NCBI GenBank assembly: GCA_018242585.1
Contig: JAFEBQ010000025.1
Span: 25,984 to 89,983 of the forward strand
DNA: 64,000 nt
DNA from: Planctomycetota bacterium
GTDB lineage: Bacteria; Planctomycetota; Planctomycetia; Pirellulales; PNKZ01
Direction of reading: 5' to 3'
A program made the position numbers and the translations under genes. Of this stretch, positions 53,290 through 61,681 are shown in pieces. Position 1 is the stretch's first letter; the number at the start of each line of letters is the position of its first letter. Below the pieces are notes generated by a model that saw only the letters and a list, made by a program, of their open reading frames with translations, searched no databases and had not been told where the DNA came from.

Positions 53290-54543
53290 TCACCGCGGCT
53301 GAGCGCTGTTCTGGCGGACGAGTTGCAGGTCGTACTCGACCTGCGGCGGGTTCGACGGCTCGTTCACCATGAAGCGGCGCTCGACCGTTTCTTGAATCAC
53401 CAGGTCGGGTTGCTCCTGGGCGATGATGTCGGCCGGAAAGCCGGTGTTCACCCCCAAGTAGCGCACGTGCTGGAAGTGCTCGGCCAGATACGGGCCGATC
53501 GCTTCGCCAAATGAATCGTGCAGCATCACCACGCGGCGAATCTCGCCGGTCGGACAGCTCGACGTGAAATCGCTGTACCCCTTCGACCAGTCGGCGGGGC
53601 CCGACTTCGTCTGGCGAGGCTGCTTGGGCGTGAGGGTCACCAAATCCTCGGAGTAGCGGCGGATCGACTCGATGGCCACCGCCAGCAGTCGCCCGTCGGC
53701 TGCTTGTCGCGAGACGGTAAAGTCATCGAGCGACGCGGGCCGCAACTGCGGAAACCACGGGACCAGCGTCTCGCACGTCTGGCGATAGCCCAAGTAGCCG
53801 CCGTAGTCGTTCCAATGATTGTCGGTCTTGTGATAGGTGGGCCAGTTCGCCTTGCCGTCGATCAGCCGTTGGCACGGGTCGACAATGGCCAGGTTGGTGT
53901 GGACTTGCAGATGGGCCGAAAGCTGCTGCCAGCGCGACTGGGGGTTCACTCGCGTCATGCCCAACGGCAGGTGCTCGGAGTAGACGGTTTGCTGGTTGGG
54001 ACAGACCATCAGCACATAGCGAATGCCCCGCGCGGCCAGCCATTGCTGCCGGGCGGCGAATACCTGTTGCCACTGGTCGAGTTGCGGGGGAGTGAACGGT
54101 TTCAGGCAGCGATAGTCCGCCGTCGAATCATCGATGGTCGAGAACAGCCAGCCGTTGCGGCCGATCATCACGATCGAGCCGCGAACTTCCTTGTTCGAGG
54201 TCCGGGTCAGTTGCTGGGTCGTCACGCCCGACGTCACGCCCAGGTTGTACAGCCGAATCAGCGACCGCCGCGCGCCCAAGTGATCGTTGAACCAGCTCTC
54301 GAACTGCAACGGAAACGTCCGCAGCACGCCGGTGCGCGGCAACGTGACCAGTCCGTAACGCTTGGTTTCGACGTCCGGAAACTTGGCGGCCCGGCGGTTC
54401 TCGGTTCGTTCGATCAACTCGCCAACGCCCGGGCGGTTCAGAGCCGTCAGCGGTGCGAAGCAGCCCAAGATGAAGAGGACAACGAGGGCCAGGTCGCTAA
54501 GGCGGCGCGCTGGCGGCGTGATATTGATTCGCGCTGGTTGCAT
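53290..54543 (-). CDS. AlgJ/AlgX-like SGNH-type O-acetyltransferase (copy 1)
   Basis: 417 residues from ATG 54541-54543. An N-terminal membrane segment (LSDLALVVLFILGCFAPLTA) anchors an extracytoplasmic domain. The catalytic Asp-His is in HKTDNHWNDYGGYL and a likely catalytic Ser in LHDSFGEAIGPYL, the pattern of AlgJ/AlgX acetyltransferases. It probably transfers acetyl groups, supplied by the MBOAT protein two genes upstream, onto a surface polysaccharide. It lies 5 bp from its paralogue. Confidence 0.87.
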   Translation of the reverse strand: MQPARINITPPARRLSDLALVVLFILGCFAPLTALNRPGVGELIERTENRRAAKFPDVETKRYGLVTLPRTGVLRTFPLQFESWFNDHLGARRSLIRLYNLGVTSGVTTQQLTRTSNKEVRGSIVMIGRNGWLFSTIDDSTADYRCLKPFTPPQLDQWQQVFAARQQWLAARGIRYVLMVCPNQQTVYSEHLPLGMTRVNPQSRWQQLSAHLQVHTNLAIVDPCQRLIDGKANWPTYHKTDNHWNDYGGYLGYRQTCETLVPWFPQLRPASLDDFTVSRQAADGRLLAVAIESIRRYSEDLVTLTPKQPRQTKSGPADWSKGYSDFTSSCPTGEIRRVVMLHDSFGEAIGPYLAEHFQHVRYLGVNTGFPADIIAQEQPDLVIQETVERRFMVNEPSNPPQVEYDLQLVRQNSAQPR

Positions 54544-54548
54544 GGGCG

Positions 54549-55844
54549 TTAGCGAGTCGTATTGCCCGGCTGCTTGGCCAGGTACATTTGCTGTTCGGTG
54601 TCGATGGCCGCCGGGTTCTTCGGGTCATAGATCATCAGCCGGCGCTCGACCATTTCCTGGATCACGATCTCAGGCCGTTCCTGCTCGATCAGGTCGGTGG
54701 GAAAATCAGCCGTCCAGGCATAGCGGACGTGCTGCCAGTGTTCGCTGACGAACGGCCAGAGCGCCCAGAAGAACGAATCGTTCAGCACCACGGCCCGGCC
54801 CAGTTCGGCCTGGGGTTGATTGGTGATGCGCGATTCACCGGCCGAGACCGGCAAGTTGCCCACGGCGATTGCGCGGCGCGGCTGCTTGGGCGCAAGCTTT
54901 ACCATTTGCTCGGGAAAGCGGACGATCGACTCGACGGCGTGCGATAGTTCTTGACCTTCGGCCTCGCAAACGGTGACGTGGTAATCGTCGATCCGCCAAG
55001 GCCGCAGCGCCGGATACCAGCCTTGCAGCGCCTGGCACAGGTGTTCATAGGCCAGGAACGCGCCGTAGTCGTTCCAGTGCGTGTCGGTCTTGTGGTAGGT
55101 GGGCCAGTTGGCTTTGCCGGCGATCAGTCGCTCGCGCGGGTCAACGGTCACCATGTCGGTTCGCTCGCGCAGACGAGCGAGCAGTTGATCGGTTCGCGAA
55201 TACGAGTTCACCTTGGTCAAATTGCGCGGCATGTACTCGCCGTAGATCGTGTGGCTGTTCGGCGCGATCATTAGCACGTACTTAATGCCCCGCCGCGCCA
55301 GCCAGTTGTGCCGCGCGACAAGGACTTGCTCCCAGCGGTCCAGCTCCGCCTCGCTGAACGGTTTCGAGCAGCGAAAGTCGTCGACCAGATTTTCAACCGT
55401 GGCGAACAGCCAACCTTCGCGACCGATGATGACTTGGGCGTTGCGAGCCTGGCCTTGTTGGGGGCGAACGACGGTTTCGGAAGCCAGCCCGGTGTAAGTG
55501 GCCAGGTTGCGGACGCCGATGATCTGGCGCCGGCCGCCGAGATGATCGTTGAACCAGACTTCAAACGTGCCGGGAAACTCGAGCAGCGTCCCTTTGCGCG
55601 GCACCCACAGCGGCCCGTGCCAGTGCCCTTCCAGCTTGGGAAACGGCGAGGCCCGGCGCTTCTCGGTTCGCTCGATCACCTCCGACACGCCGTCGCGCCA
55701 CAAGCCGGTCATTGGCGCGAACATGGCCGCCACGAACACGACGGCCAGCACGAAATTGGCCGAGCGATGCAAGCGCAGCGCGAACGTCGGCGCCAGGGTG
55801 TACCCGGCGGCGAGGTGCGGCGGTTCGTAACGCGTGTCGGCCAT
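54549..55844 (-). CDS. AlgJ/AlgX-like SGNH-type O-acetyltransferase (copy 2)
   Basis: 431 residues from ATG 55842-55844. It has the same layout as copy 1: one N-terminal membrane segment (ANFVLAVVFVAAMFAPMTGL), HKTDTHWNDYGAFLAYEH with the Asp-His pair, and VLNDSFFWALWPF with the Ser. The two copies align throughout but are clearly diverged, so they probably acetylate different positions or act together. The gene starts 15 bp after the MBOAT stop, in one operon. Confidence 0.87.
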   Translation of the reverse strand: MADTRYEPPHLAAGYTLAPTFALRLHRSANFVLAVVFVAAMFAPMTGLWRDGVSEVIERTEKRRASPFPKLEGHWHGPLWVPRKGTLLEFPGTFEVWFNDHLGGRRQIIGVRNLATYTGLASETVVRPQQGQARNAQVIIGREGWLFATVENLVDDFRCSKPFSEAELDRWEQVLVARHNWLARRGIKYVLMIAPNSHTIYGEYMPRNLTKVNSYSRTDQLLARLRERTDMVTVDPRERLIAGKANWPTYHKTDTHWNDYGAFLAYEHLCQALQGWYPALRPWRIDDYHVTVCEAEGQELSHAVESIVRFPEQMVKLAPKQPRRAIAVGNLPVSAGESRITNQPQAELGRAVVLNDSFFWALWPFVSEHWQHVRYAWTADFPTDLIEQERPEIVIQEMVERRLMIYDPKNPAAIDTEQQMYLAKQPGNTTR

Positions 55845-55859
55845 CTCGATCTGTCGGCG

Positions 55860-57314
55860 CTAAAAGCGGAAGTAAATGAACGGGTTGTACGTCGAGGCGA
55901 CCATGTTGGCGGCTGAGCCGACGAAGATCAGGGTCAGGCCCGCCAATCGCGACAGCTCCCACCCGGTGGCCAGGGCCGTCTGCCGCCAGGCGTCGAGCGT
56001 GCGGACGGTTTGCTGCTCGTAGCGCCGCACCAGCCAAGGGACGATCGGCGTGCTGGCCAGCGCGCCGGCCAGCAAGGCGACGATCACGCCCGAGTCGAGG
56101 AACAGCGCCAGCGGGTACTCGACACTCGACAGGCCATTCAGGCCCAGCATCGCTCCCAGGTAGCCGAGCGCCATGGGGAAGGTTTCGGCCCGGAAGAAGA
56201 CCCAGCCGACCAGCACCACAACCAGCGCGTAGAGGTGTTGCACCGGGCCCCAGGCGCGCGCTAGCCAACGGCCGACGGCGCCGCGCTCGATGATCAGGAA
56301 CGCGCCGTGAAACGCGCCCCAAATCACAAAGTTCCAACTGGCGCCGTGCCAGAGCCCGCACAGCAGGAACACGATCAGCAAGTTGGCGTAAGTCCGCGCC
56401 GGGCCGCGGCGGTTGCCGCCGAGCGGAATGTAGACATAGTCGCGGAACCAGGTCGACAGCGAGATGTGCCAGCGCCGCCAGAACTCGGTGATCGAACGCG
56501 AAATGTACGGGTAGTTGAAGTTCTCCAGGAACTCAAAGCCGAACATCCGCCCCAGGCCGATGGCCATGTCGCTGTAGCCGGCGAAGTCGAAGTAGATTTG
56601 CACGGCATAGCAGACGATGCCCAGCCAGGCGACGGTCAGCGACAACTGGTGCGAGGGAATGTCGAAGATCGAATCGGCCACGCTGGCCGCGGCATTGGCC
56701 AGGAGCATCTTCTTGCCCAGGCCGATGATGAACCGCTGGATGCCGCTGCTGAAGCCGGCCAGCGTGACGCGGCGCTGGGCCATCTGGGCCGCGACGTCAA
56801 CGTAGCGAACGATCGGCCCGGCGATCAGTTGCGGGAACAACGCGATGTACAGGGCCATGACGATCGGGTTCTTTTGCGCCCGCGTCTCGCCCCGATAAAC
56901 GTCGATGACGTAGGACATGGCCTGGAACGTGTAGAACGAAATGCCGATCGGCATCACGACGTACGTGCTGCCCAACTCGGGCAGCCCGACCGCGGCCAAC
57001 AGCACGTTCAGATTCTGAATTAGGAAGCCGGCGTATTTGAAGTAACCCAACAGCGCCAGGTTGCCGACCACGGCGGCGCTGATGGCGATGTGGCGGCCGG
57101 TGGCGCTACGGGCTCGCTCGACCCACAGCCCAAAGCCGTAGTTCATGCCGATCGAGGCGAACATCACCAGGATCAGCAGCGGCTCGCCCCAGGCATAGAA
57201 CAGCAAGCTGGCCGCCAGCAGCAGCACGTTCTTGCCCCGCTGCGGACAGACGGCGTACAGGGCCAACAACACGGGGAGGAACAAGAACAAAAAGACTGGC
57301 GAGCTGAATAGCAC
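55860..57314 (-). CDS. MBOAT-family O-acyltransferase, AlgI-like
   Basis: 484 residues from GTG 57312-57314, chosen because the AlgI family starts with LFSSPVFLFLFLP; a TTG 7 codons upstream is the alternative. About ten hydrophobic segments. The active-site region is LCGLWHGASWNFVIWGAFHG with the MBOAT histidine, and YISRSITEFWRRWHISLSTW is also typical. It moves acetyl groups across the inner membrane for the two AlgJ-like enzymes that follow. It is the first gene of a three-gene minus-strand operon. The modified polymer is unknown; no alginate polymerase genes are nearby. Confidence 0.92.
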   Translation of the reverse strand: MLFSSPVFLFLFLPVLLALYAVCPQRGKNVLLLAASLLFYAWGEPLLILVMFASIGMNYGFGLWVERARSATGRHIAISAAVVGNLALLGYFKYAGFLIQNLNVLLAAVGLPELGSTYVVMPIGISFYTFQAMSYVIDVYRGETRAQKNPIVMALYIALFPQLIAGPIVRYVDVAAQMAQRRVTLAGFSSGIQRFIIGLGKKMLLANAAASVADSIFDIPSHQLSLTVAWLGIVCYAVQIYFDFAGYSDMAIGLGRMFGFEFLENFNYPYISRSITEFWRRWHISLSTWFRDYVYIPLGGNRRGPARTYANLLIVFLLCGLWHGASWNFVIWGAFHGAFLIIERGAVGRWLARAWGPVQHLYALVVVLVGWVFFRAETFPMALGYLGAMLGLNGLSSVEYPLALFLDSGVIVALLAGALASTPIVPWLVRRYEQQTVRTLDAWRQTALATGWELSRLAGLTLIFVGSAANMVASTYNPFIYFRF

Positions 57315-57464
57315 GGCACGGCTCTCGCGGCGCAAAGTACAGGAACAGCCGACACTTGGGGGCCGGGACTATAGAAAGTCTGGCCAGTGTGGGTCAAGGT
57401 CGATGGAGCGCGTGCCAGCGCTGCTAGCGGTGAAAAGTGCGAGAAACGTGACGAGGGAAAAAGC

Positions 57465-57730
57465 AATTCGACCACGACGACACGACGGGCACGACGTCGG
57501 AAAGACAGCGGCAGAGGATTTGAACCGCAAAGACGCAAAGGGCGCAAAGAAGAACGTGCGGTAGAGGAAGGAGGAGCGAAACACGCTTGCGATTTAGTCA
57601 CCGGGCAACTGGCTCGCGAGCCTCGCTTTCACGTTCGCTTTCCTTATCTTTCTGACGTCGTGCCCGTCGTGTCGTCGTGGTCGAATTCTCTTCGGCATTT
57701 CTTGGCGTCCTTTGCGTCTTTGCGGTTCAA
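57465..57730. repeat. Composite repeat element E12 (R3-R1-R6-like-R3'-R1')
   Basis: R3 (57466-57503) and R1 (57518-57553) at the left, R3' (57652-57688) and R1' (57700-57730) at the right, with a degenerate R6 block between. Both R3 arms share GGGCACGACGTC where most other copies have GGACACGACGTAGG. Confidence 0.85.
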
Positions 57731-57748
57731 TTCCTTTCCATTCGAGTG

Positions 57749-57787
57749 CGCGCAAGAAAAAACCCAGGGGGTGGGATCCCTGGGCTT
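57749..57787 (-). terminator. Intrinsic terminator of the ferredoxin gene
   Basis: The stem CCCAGGG (57763-57769) / CCCTGGG (57778-57784), with a minus-strand tail TTTTTTCTTGCGCGC. It lies about 35 bp after the ferredoxin stop and belongs to the same terminator family as 12998, 27205 and 35090. Confidence 0.8.
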
Positions 57788-57821
57788 GTGGGAGATTGAG
57801 TGACTGTTGATGCCGCGCGGG

Positions 57822-58217
57822 TTAGCCGTTGGCGGCTTTCAACTCGGCCAAATGCTGCGCCGTGCCGACCAGTCGGTCCCAGTTGGCTTCGATGTACTCG
57901 GGCGGGCCGCCGATTTGCGACACAACGACGGCCACCGTCTCGGTGGGCACCATTTCGATCGCGTTCCAGGGGCAGACCGTCAGCTCGTACGGATTCGTTT
58001 TCTTCTGGGGAATATGCACGCAGACTTCGCAACCGACGCAGCGTTCGAGGTCGATCTGGCAGAAACTTTGCAGGTTGTGGAACTGGTCGTACTGCTGAAT
58101 CTTCACGATGCAGTCGACCGGACACACCTCCAAGCAGGCTTCACAGCCGGTGCAGTTGTCGGCGTTGATGACGGCGAGCTCTTTGGGGAGCTTCTTTCGA
58201 GGGCCGGCTTTGGCCAT
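57822..58217 (-). CDS. Dicluster 4Fe-4S ferredoxin with an extended second binding loop
   Basis: 131 residues from ATG 58215-58217. The first cluster motif is regular (CTGCEACLEVCP, plus C in VDC). In the second, CVGCEVC is separated from the fourth ligand (TVCPWNAI) by 15 residues (VHIPQKKTNPYELTV) instead of 3. So the second cluster, if formed, has an unusual loop. It should carry electrons in the cytoplasm; the partners are unknown. The C-terminal 40 residues (QIGGPPEYIEANWDRLVGTA) form an additional helical tail. The gene is single, with E13 upstream and its own terminator. Confidence 0.85.
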   Translation of the reverse strand: MAKAGPRKKLPKELAVINADNCTGCEACLEVCPVDCIVKIQQYDQFHNLQSFCQIDLERCVGCEVCVHIPQKKTNPYELTVCPWNAIEMVPTETVAVVVSQIGGPPEYIEANWDRLVGTAQHLAELKAANG

Positions 58218-58370
58218 CGCTAACGTCCTTCAGATAGAGAAGATCGGTTCGTGAAAAATTTCACGCACCCGAGGGTATTGTAGGTAATCGGCCAGCAAAG
58301 GCCAATCGGAACAGCAGTTTTAATGTATCCGGGCACGCCAGCAGCAGTTACGCGCCGGAAAGGATGAAAG

Positions 58371-58600
58371 TTGAACCGCCAAGACGCAAAGATCGCCAAG
58401 GAAACGCAGAAGATTTAATCGCAGAGAGCGCAGAGGACTGCGGGGCTGATTTTATGAATCCCTGCTCTGCGTCTCTCCGCGTCCTCTGCGATTCAACTGT
58501 ATTTGGTCTGCTTGGCGTCCTTTGCGTCTTGGCGGTTCAAATTCCCTGTCTGGGCATTCCCACGTCGTGTCGTTGTGCCGTCGTGGTTGGTCTTTTTCCG
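58371..58600. repeat. Composite repeat element E13 (R1-R2-R2'-R1', R3')
   Basis: R1 arms at 58371 and ending 58540 enclose an R2 pair (58418-58442 and 58462-58497); an R3' arm follows (58559-58590). Both R1 arms carry the same variant: CCGCCAAG on the left and CTTGGCGG on the right, where every other copy has CCGCAAAG/CTTTGCGG. Confidence 0.88.
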
Positions 58601-58602
58601 AA

Positions 58603-59904
58603 TTAAGAGCGGCCGGGGATGCGCTCGCCGCGAATCAGATCCTCGAACGTCTGTCGCGCGCGAATCAGCTCGGCCTTGCCGTTTTCGATCAACACTTCGG
58701 CCGCCAGCGGCTTGCTGTTGTAGTTCGAGCCCATCGCAAAGCCGTAAGCGCCGGCGACCTCGATGATCAGCAAGTCTCCCACCTCGGCGGCGGGTAACGA
58801 ACGCCGGCAGACAATGCCACCGTCGGTCTGGGTGAAGATGTCTCCCGACTCGCACAACGGCCCGCCGACCACGACATCGAGCATGGGTCGATGCTCGATC
58901 GTGCCGTGGGCCAGGACGAGCGACATCGGGTGATGCGCGCCATAGAGAATGGGCCGCGCCAGATTGTTGAACCCAGCGTCGAGCAGATAGAACGTGTTGC
59001 CACCCATCTGCTTCACGGCGCGAATCTCGGTGACCAGGTAGCCCGACTCGGCCACCAGGTAACGCCCTGGCTCGATTTCCAGGTGGACCGGGTGCTCGAA
59101 CTGCTCTTCCAGTCGATGCCGCGTGGCGTTCCACAGATCGAAATACGTCTCGATGTCGATGTAAGAATCGCCCGCCTTATACGGCACCGGCAAGCCGCCG
59201 CCGGCGCTGATCGTGGTGAGCGAGCGGCCCACTTCGCCGGCCAGCCGCTTCATCGAGCCGCAGACTTGCGACAGATGGTCCAGGTCGGTCCCCGAGCCGA
59301 TGTGCAAGTGCAGCCCCGTGACGCTCAGGCCCGCCATGTCGGCCTGGCGCAGGCAATCGTCGAGTTGCTCGTGCCAGATGCCGTGCTTCGATTGCTCGCC
59401 GCCGGTGTTGGTCTTTTGGCTGTGACCGTGGCCAAAGCCAGGGTTGATCCGCAGAGTGATCTCGCTGCCCGGCGCTCGGGCGCCAAGCTGAGCGATCATG
59501 TCGGGCGAGCCGCAGTTGACGTGCAGCCCATGCTTGACGACCAGGTCGAGCGCGTCGGCGTCGAAGATGTCGGCGGTGTAGACGATCTGCGGCGGCGTGC
59601 CGCCCGGCTGGTAGCCGGCCGCCAGGGCGCGGCGGATTTCGCCGGCGCTGACCGCGTCGACCACGACGCCGTTGCGGCGCATCAGATCGAGAATCGCCAG
59701 GTTCGAGCAAGCCTTCTGCGCGTAGCGAATGGTGTCGAACGCTCGCAGGTCGTTGATCCGCTCGACGATCTTGGCGGCGTCATAGACGAACGTCGGCGTG
59801 CCAAAATCGACGGCCAACTGCCGCACCTTCAGGCCAGCAATCTCGTTGCGCAGCGGCGGGAAGTCTGCGGCGGTGGCGGGGCGGAGACGTTGCGAAACAG
59901 GCAT
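58603..59904 (-). CDS. lysA: Diaminopimelate decarboxylase
   Basis: 433 residues from ATG 59902-59904, with GGTGAG upstream; an ATG at 59935-59937 would add 11 residues. A fold-type III PLP enzyme: Lys64 in IRYAQKACSN binds PLP, LHLHIGSGTDL and SAGGGLPVPY bind phosphate, and GGPLCESGDIF supplies the cysteine from the other subunit. It decarboxylates meso-diaminopimelate to lysine, completing the pathway served by dapL. The sequence GFGHGHSQKTNTGG follows the shorter LysA subgroup. It diverges from folP, with element E14 between them. Confidence 0.93.
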   Translation of the reverse strand: MPVSQRLRPATAADFPPLRNEIAGLKVRQLAVDFGTPTFVYDAAKIVERINDLRAFDTIRYAQKACSNLAILDLMRRNGVVVDAVSAGEIRRALAAGYQPGGTPPQIVYTADIFDADALDLVVKHGLHVNCGSPDMIAQLGARAPGSEITLRINPGFGHGHSQKTNTGGEQSKHGIWHEQLDDCLRQADMAGLSVTGLHLHIGSGTDLDHLSQVCGSMKRLAGEVGRSLTTISAGGGLPVPYKAGDSYIDIETYFDLWNATRHRLEEQFEHPVHLEIEPGRYLVAESGYLVTEIRAVKQMGGNTFYLLDAGFNNLARPILYGAHHPMSLVLAHGTIEHRPMLDVVVGGPLCESGDIFTQTDGGIVCRRSLPAAEVGDLLIIEVAGAYGFAMGSNYNSKPLAAEVLIENGKAELIRARQTFEDLIRGERIPGRS

Positions 59905-60052
59905 GGTCGACTCACCAGAAAACGGAAGCGGAAACATGACGAACGCTCGAAGACGTCGATTCTATCATCGGGCGCTAGCCCCGCGACAGCCCCCGGAGGC
60001 CCCGGCGAAACCTGGCGCGGGACGGGGCGTTTTGGCCGAGAATGATGAAGGG

Positions 60053-60326
60053 AATTCGACCATGACAACACAACGGCACGACGGGGGCAATGCGAAGAAG
60101 GTTGAACCGCAAAGACGCAAAGGGCGCTAAGGTAATACGAGGAGATTAAACGCAGAGAGCGCAGAGGATCGCGGAGATTAAGAGTTGGATTTTTTCTCTG
60201 CGAAACTCAGCGCCCTCTGCGATTCAAAACGTCTTCGGTTTTCTTCGCGTTCTTTGCGGTTCAATCTCCCTCTTTTCCTCCGTGGTAAATCCCTCCCTCG
60301 TCGTGCCGTCGTGTCGTCGTGGTTGG
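60053..60326. repeat. Composite repeat element E14 (R3-R1-R2-R2'-R1'-R4'-R3')
   Basis: R3 (60054-60090, degenerate), R1 (60110), R2 (60151-60176), R2' (60197-60227), R1' (ending 60264), R4' (60272-60291) and R3' (60298-60326). The modules are nested almost symmetrically. It lies between divergent lysA and folP, so it is upstream of both. Confidence 0.85.
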
Positions 60327-60414
60327 TATTCCGCCTTTCCTGCAATGCCGACCGGTTTGCGTTAGAATCTGCTGAAGTAACATTCCGTCGCTTCTCCACC
60401 TCGGCCTCGTGCCC

Positions 60415-61278
60415 ATGCGCGCCACCGCCTGGCAACTCCGCACTCGTTCGCTCGCGCTGCCGCGACGCCCGCTGGTGATGGGCATTGTCAACGTCACGCC
60501 CGACAGCTTCTCGGACGGCGGCCGGCACTTTGACCCCGCCGCGGCCGTGGCCCACGGGCTGGCCCTGGTCCAGCAAGGGGCCGATCTGCTCGACATTGGC
60601 GGCGAGAGCACGCGCCCCTACAGCGAGCCCGTCACGGCCGCCGAGGAATTGCGCCGCGTGCTGCCGGTGGTTCGCGAACTGTGCCGCGCGGCCGGCGTGC
60701 CGATCAGCATCGACACGTCCAAGGCCGAGGTGGCGGCCGCGGCCCTGGACGCCGGTGCCGAGATCGTCAACGACGTGACCGGCCTGGAAGGGGATCCGGC
60801 CATGTTGCCGTTGTGTGTCGCGCGCCAGCCGGGCGTGTGCGCCATGCACATGCAGGGCACGCCGCAAACCATGCAGAACGACCCCCGCTACGAGGACGTG
60901 GTGGCCGAGATTCTGGCCTACCTGTGCCAGCGCCGCGACCTGCTGCTCGATGCGGGCATAACGCGCGAGCGGATTTGCCTGGATCCGGGCCTGGGCTTTG
61001 GCAAGACGCACGAGCACAACCTGGAGTTGCTGCGCAGCGTGTGGCGGTTCCACGCGCTCGGCTGCCCGCTGTTGGTTGGCCACTCGCGCAAGGGTTTTAT
61101 CGCCAAGGTCATCGGCGACAAAGAGGCCGACCGGACGGCCGGCACGGTGGGGGCGACCCTCGGCCTGGCCCGACAAGGCGTCCAAATCATCCGCGTCCAC
61201 GACGTAGCGGCGAACCGGCAAGCGCTACAACTCTTCGAAGCCGCCGGGGGCCTCGAGGACGATTCCAAGCCGGCTTAG
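60415..61278 (+). CDS. folP: Dihydropteroate synthase
   Basis: 287 residues from ATG 60415; GTG 60409 is an alternative. DHPS signatures are VMGIVNVTPDSFSDGG, DLLDIGGESTRPYS, SIDTSKAEVAAAAL, EIVNDVTGLEG, ICLDPGLGFGKTHEHN and LLVGHSRKGFI. It condenses p-aminobenzoate with hydroxymethyl-dihydropterin pyrophosphate for folate synthesis and is the sulfonamide target. A TAGAAT hexamer at 60363-60368 may be the -10 of its promoter; the -35 is not obvious. Confidence 0.94.
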   Translation: MRATAWQLRTRSLALPRRPLVMGIVNVTPDSFSDGGRHFDPAAAVAHGLALVQQGADLLDIGGESTRPYSEPVTAAEELRRVLPVVRELCRAAGVPISIDTSKAEVAAAALDAGAEIVNDVTGLEGDPAMLPLCVARQPGVCAMHMQGTPQTMQNDPRYEDVVAEILAYLCQRRDLLLDAGITRERICLDPGLGFGKTHEHNLELLRSVWRFHALGCPLLVGHSRKGFIAKVIGDKEADRTAGTVGATLGLARQGVQIIRVHDVAANRQALQLFEAAGGLEDDSKPA

Positions 61279-61681
61279 CAATAATCGCATCACGCTCGAT
61301 CCTCTTGGGTGGCACCGATGACCTGGCCATCGGTGTTGCGCAGCAACAAGAAACTCGATGGGCACGCGCAACCCCAATGGAAACTCGCCACCCGCACGAG
61401 ACGGCGTCTGAGGTTTCTTGCGGCCTTCGGCCACCCAGGTGCAAGCACCTGGGCCACCCCTCTGAGAACTGTCGTAGCAGCAGATGAAAACGCCACCTCG
61501 AACGCTCCCCTCGCCCCTTGCGGGAGAGGGGTTGGGGGTGAGGGGTAATCGGTCGCACGTTGGCAATTCTCCACGCCAATCCGCTGGGAGTTAAGGCCAA
61601 CCGGGGGCTATCGGGTGTTGAGTCGGCATCGTTCGGCTATAATTCCGTCCATCCCCGCCAAGCCGACATGGACGACCGCCA
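61279..61681. other. Hairpin-rich boundary between folP and the restriction-modification genes
   Basis: It has no gene. It holds CACCGATG/CATCGGTG (61313-61335), a CCCAGGTGC-AA-GCACCTGGG palindrome (61434-61453), and a dispersed hairpin with CCCCTCGCCCC / GGGAGAGGGG (61503-61525). After it the base composition falls and the modification genes start, so this looks like a boundary of inserted DNA. Confidence 0.5.
61638..61643 (+). promoter_or_regulatory. Consensus -10 box upstream of the methyltransferase gene
   Basis: TATAAT at 61638-61643, predicted start near 61650, about 30 bases before the ATG at 61682. No good -35 stands 16-18 bp upstream (GTGTTG is the best), so only the -10 is called. 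Confidence 0.45.
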
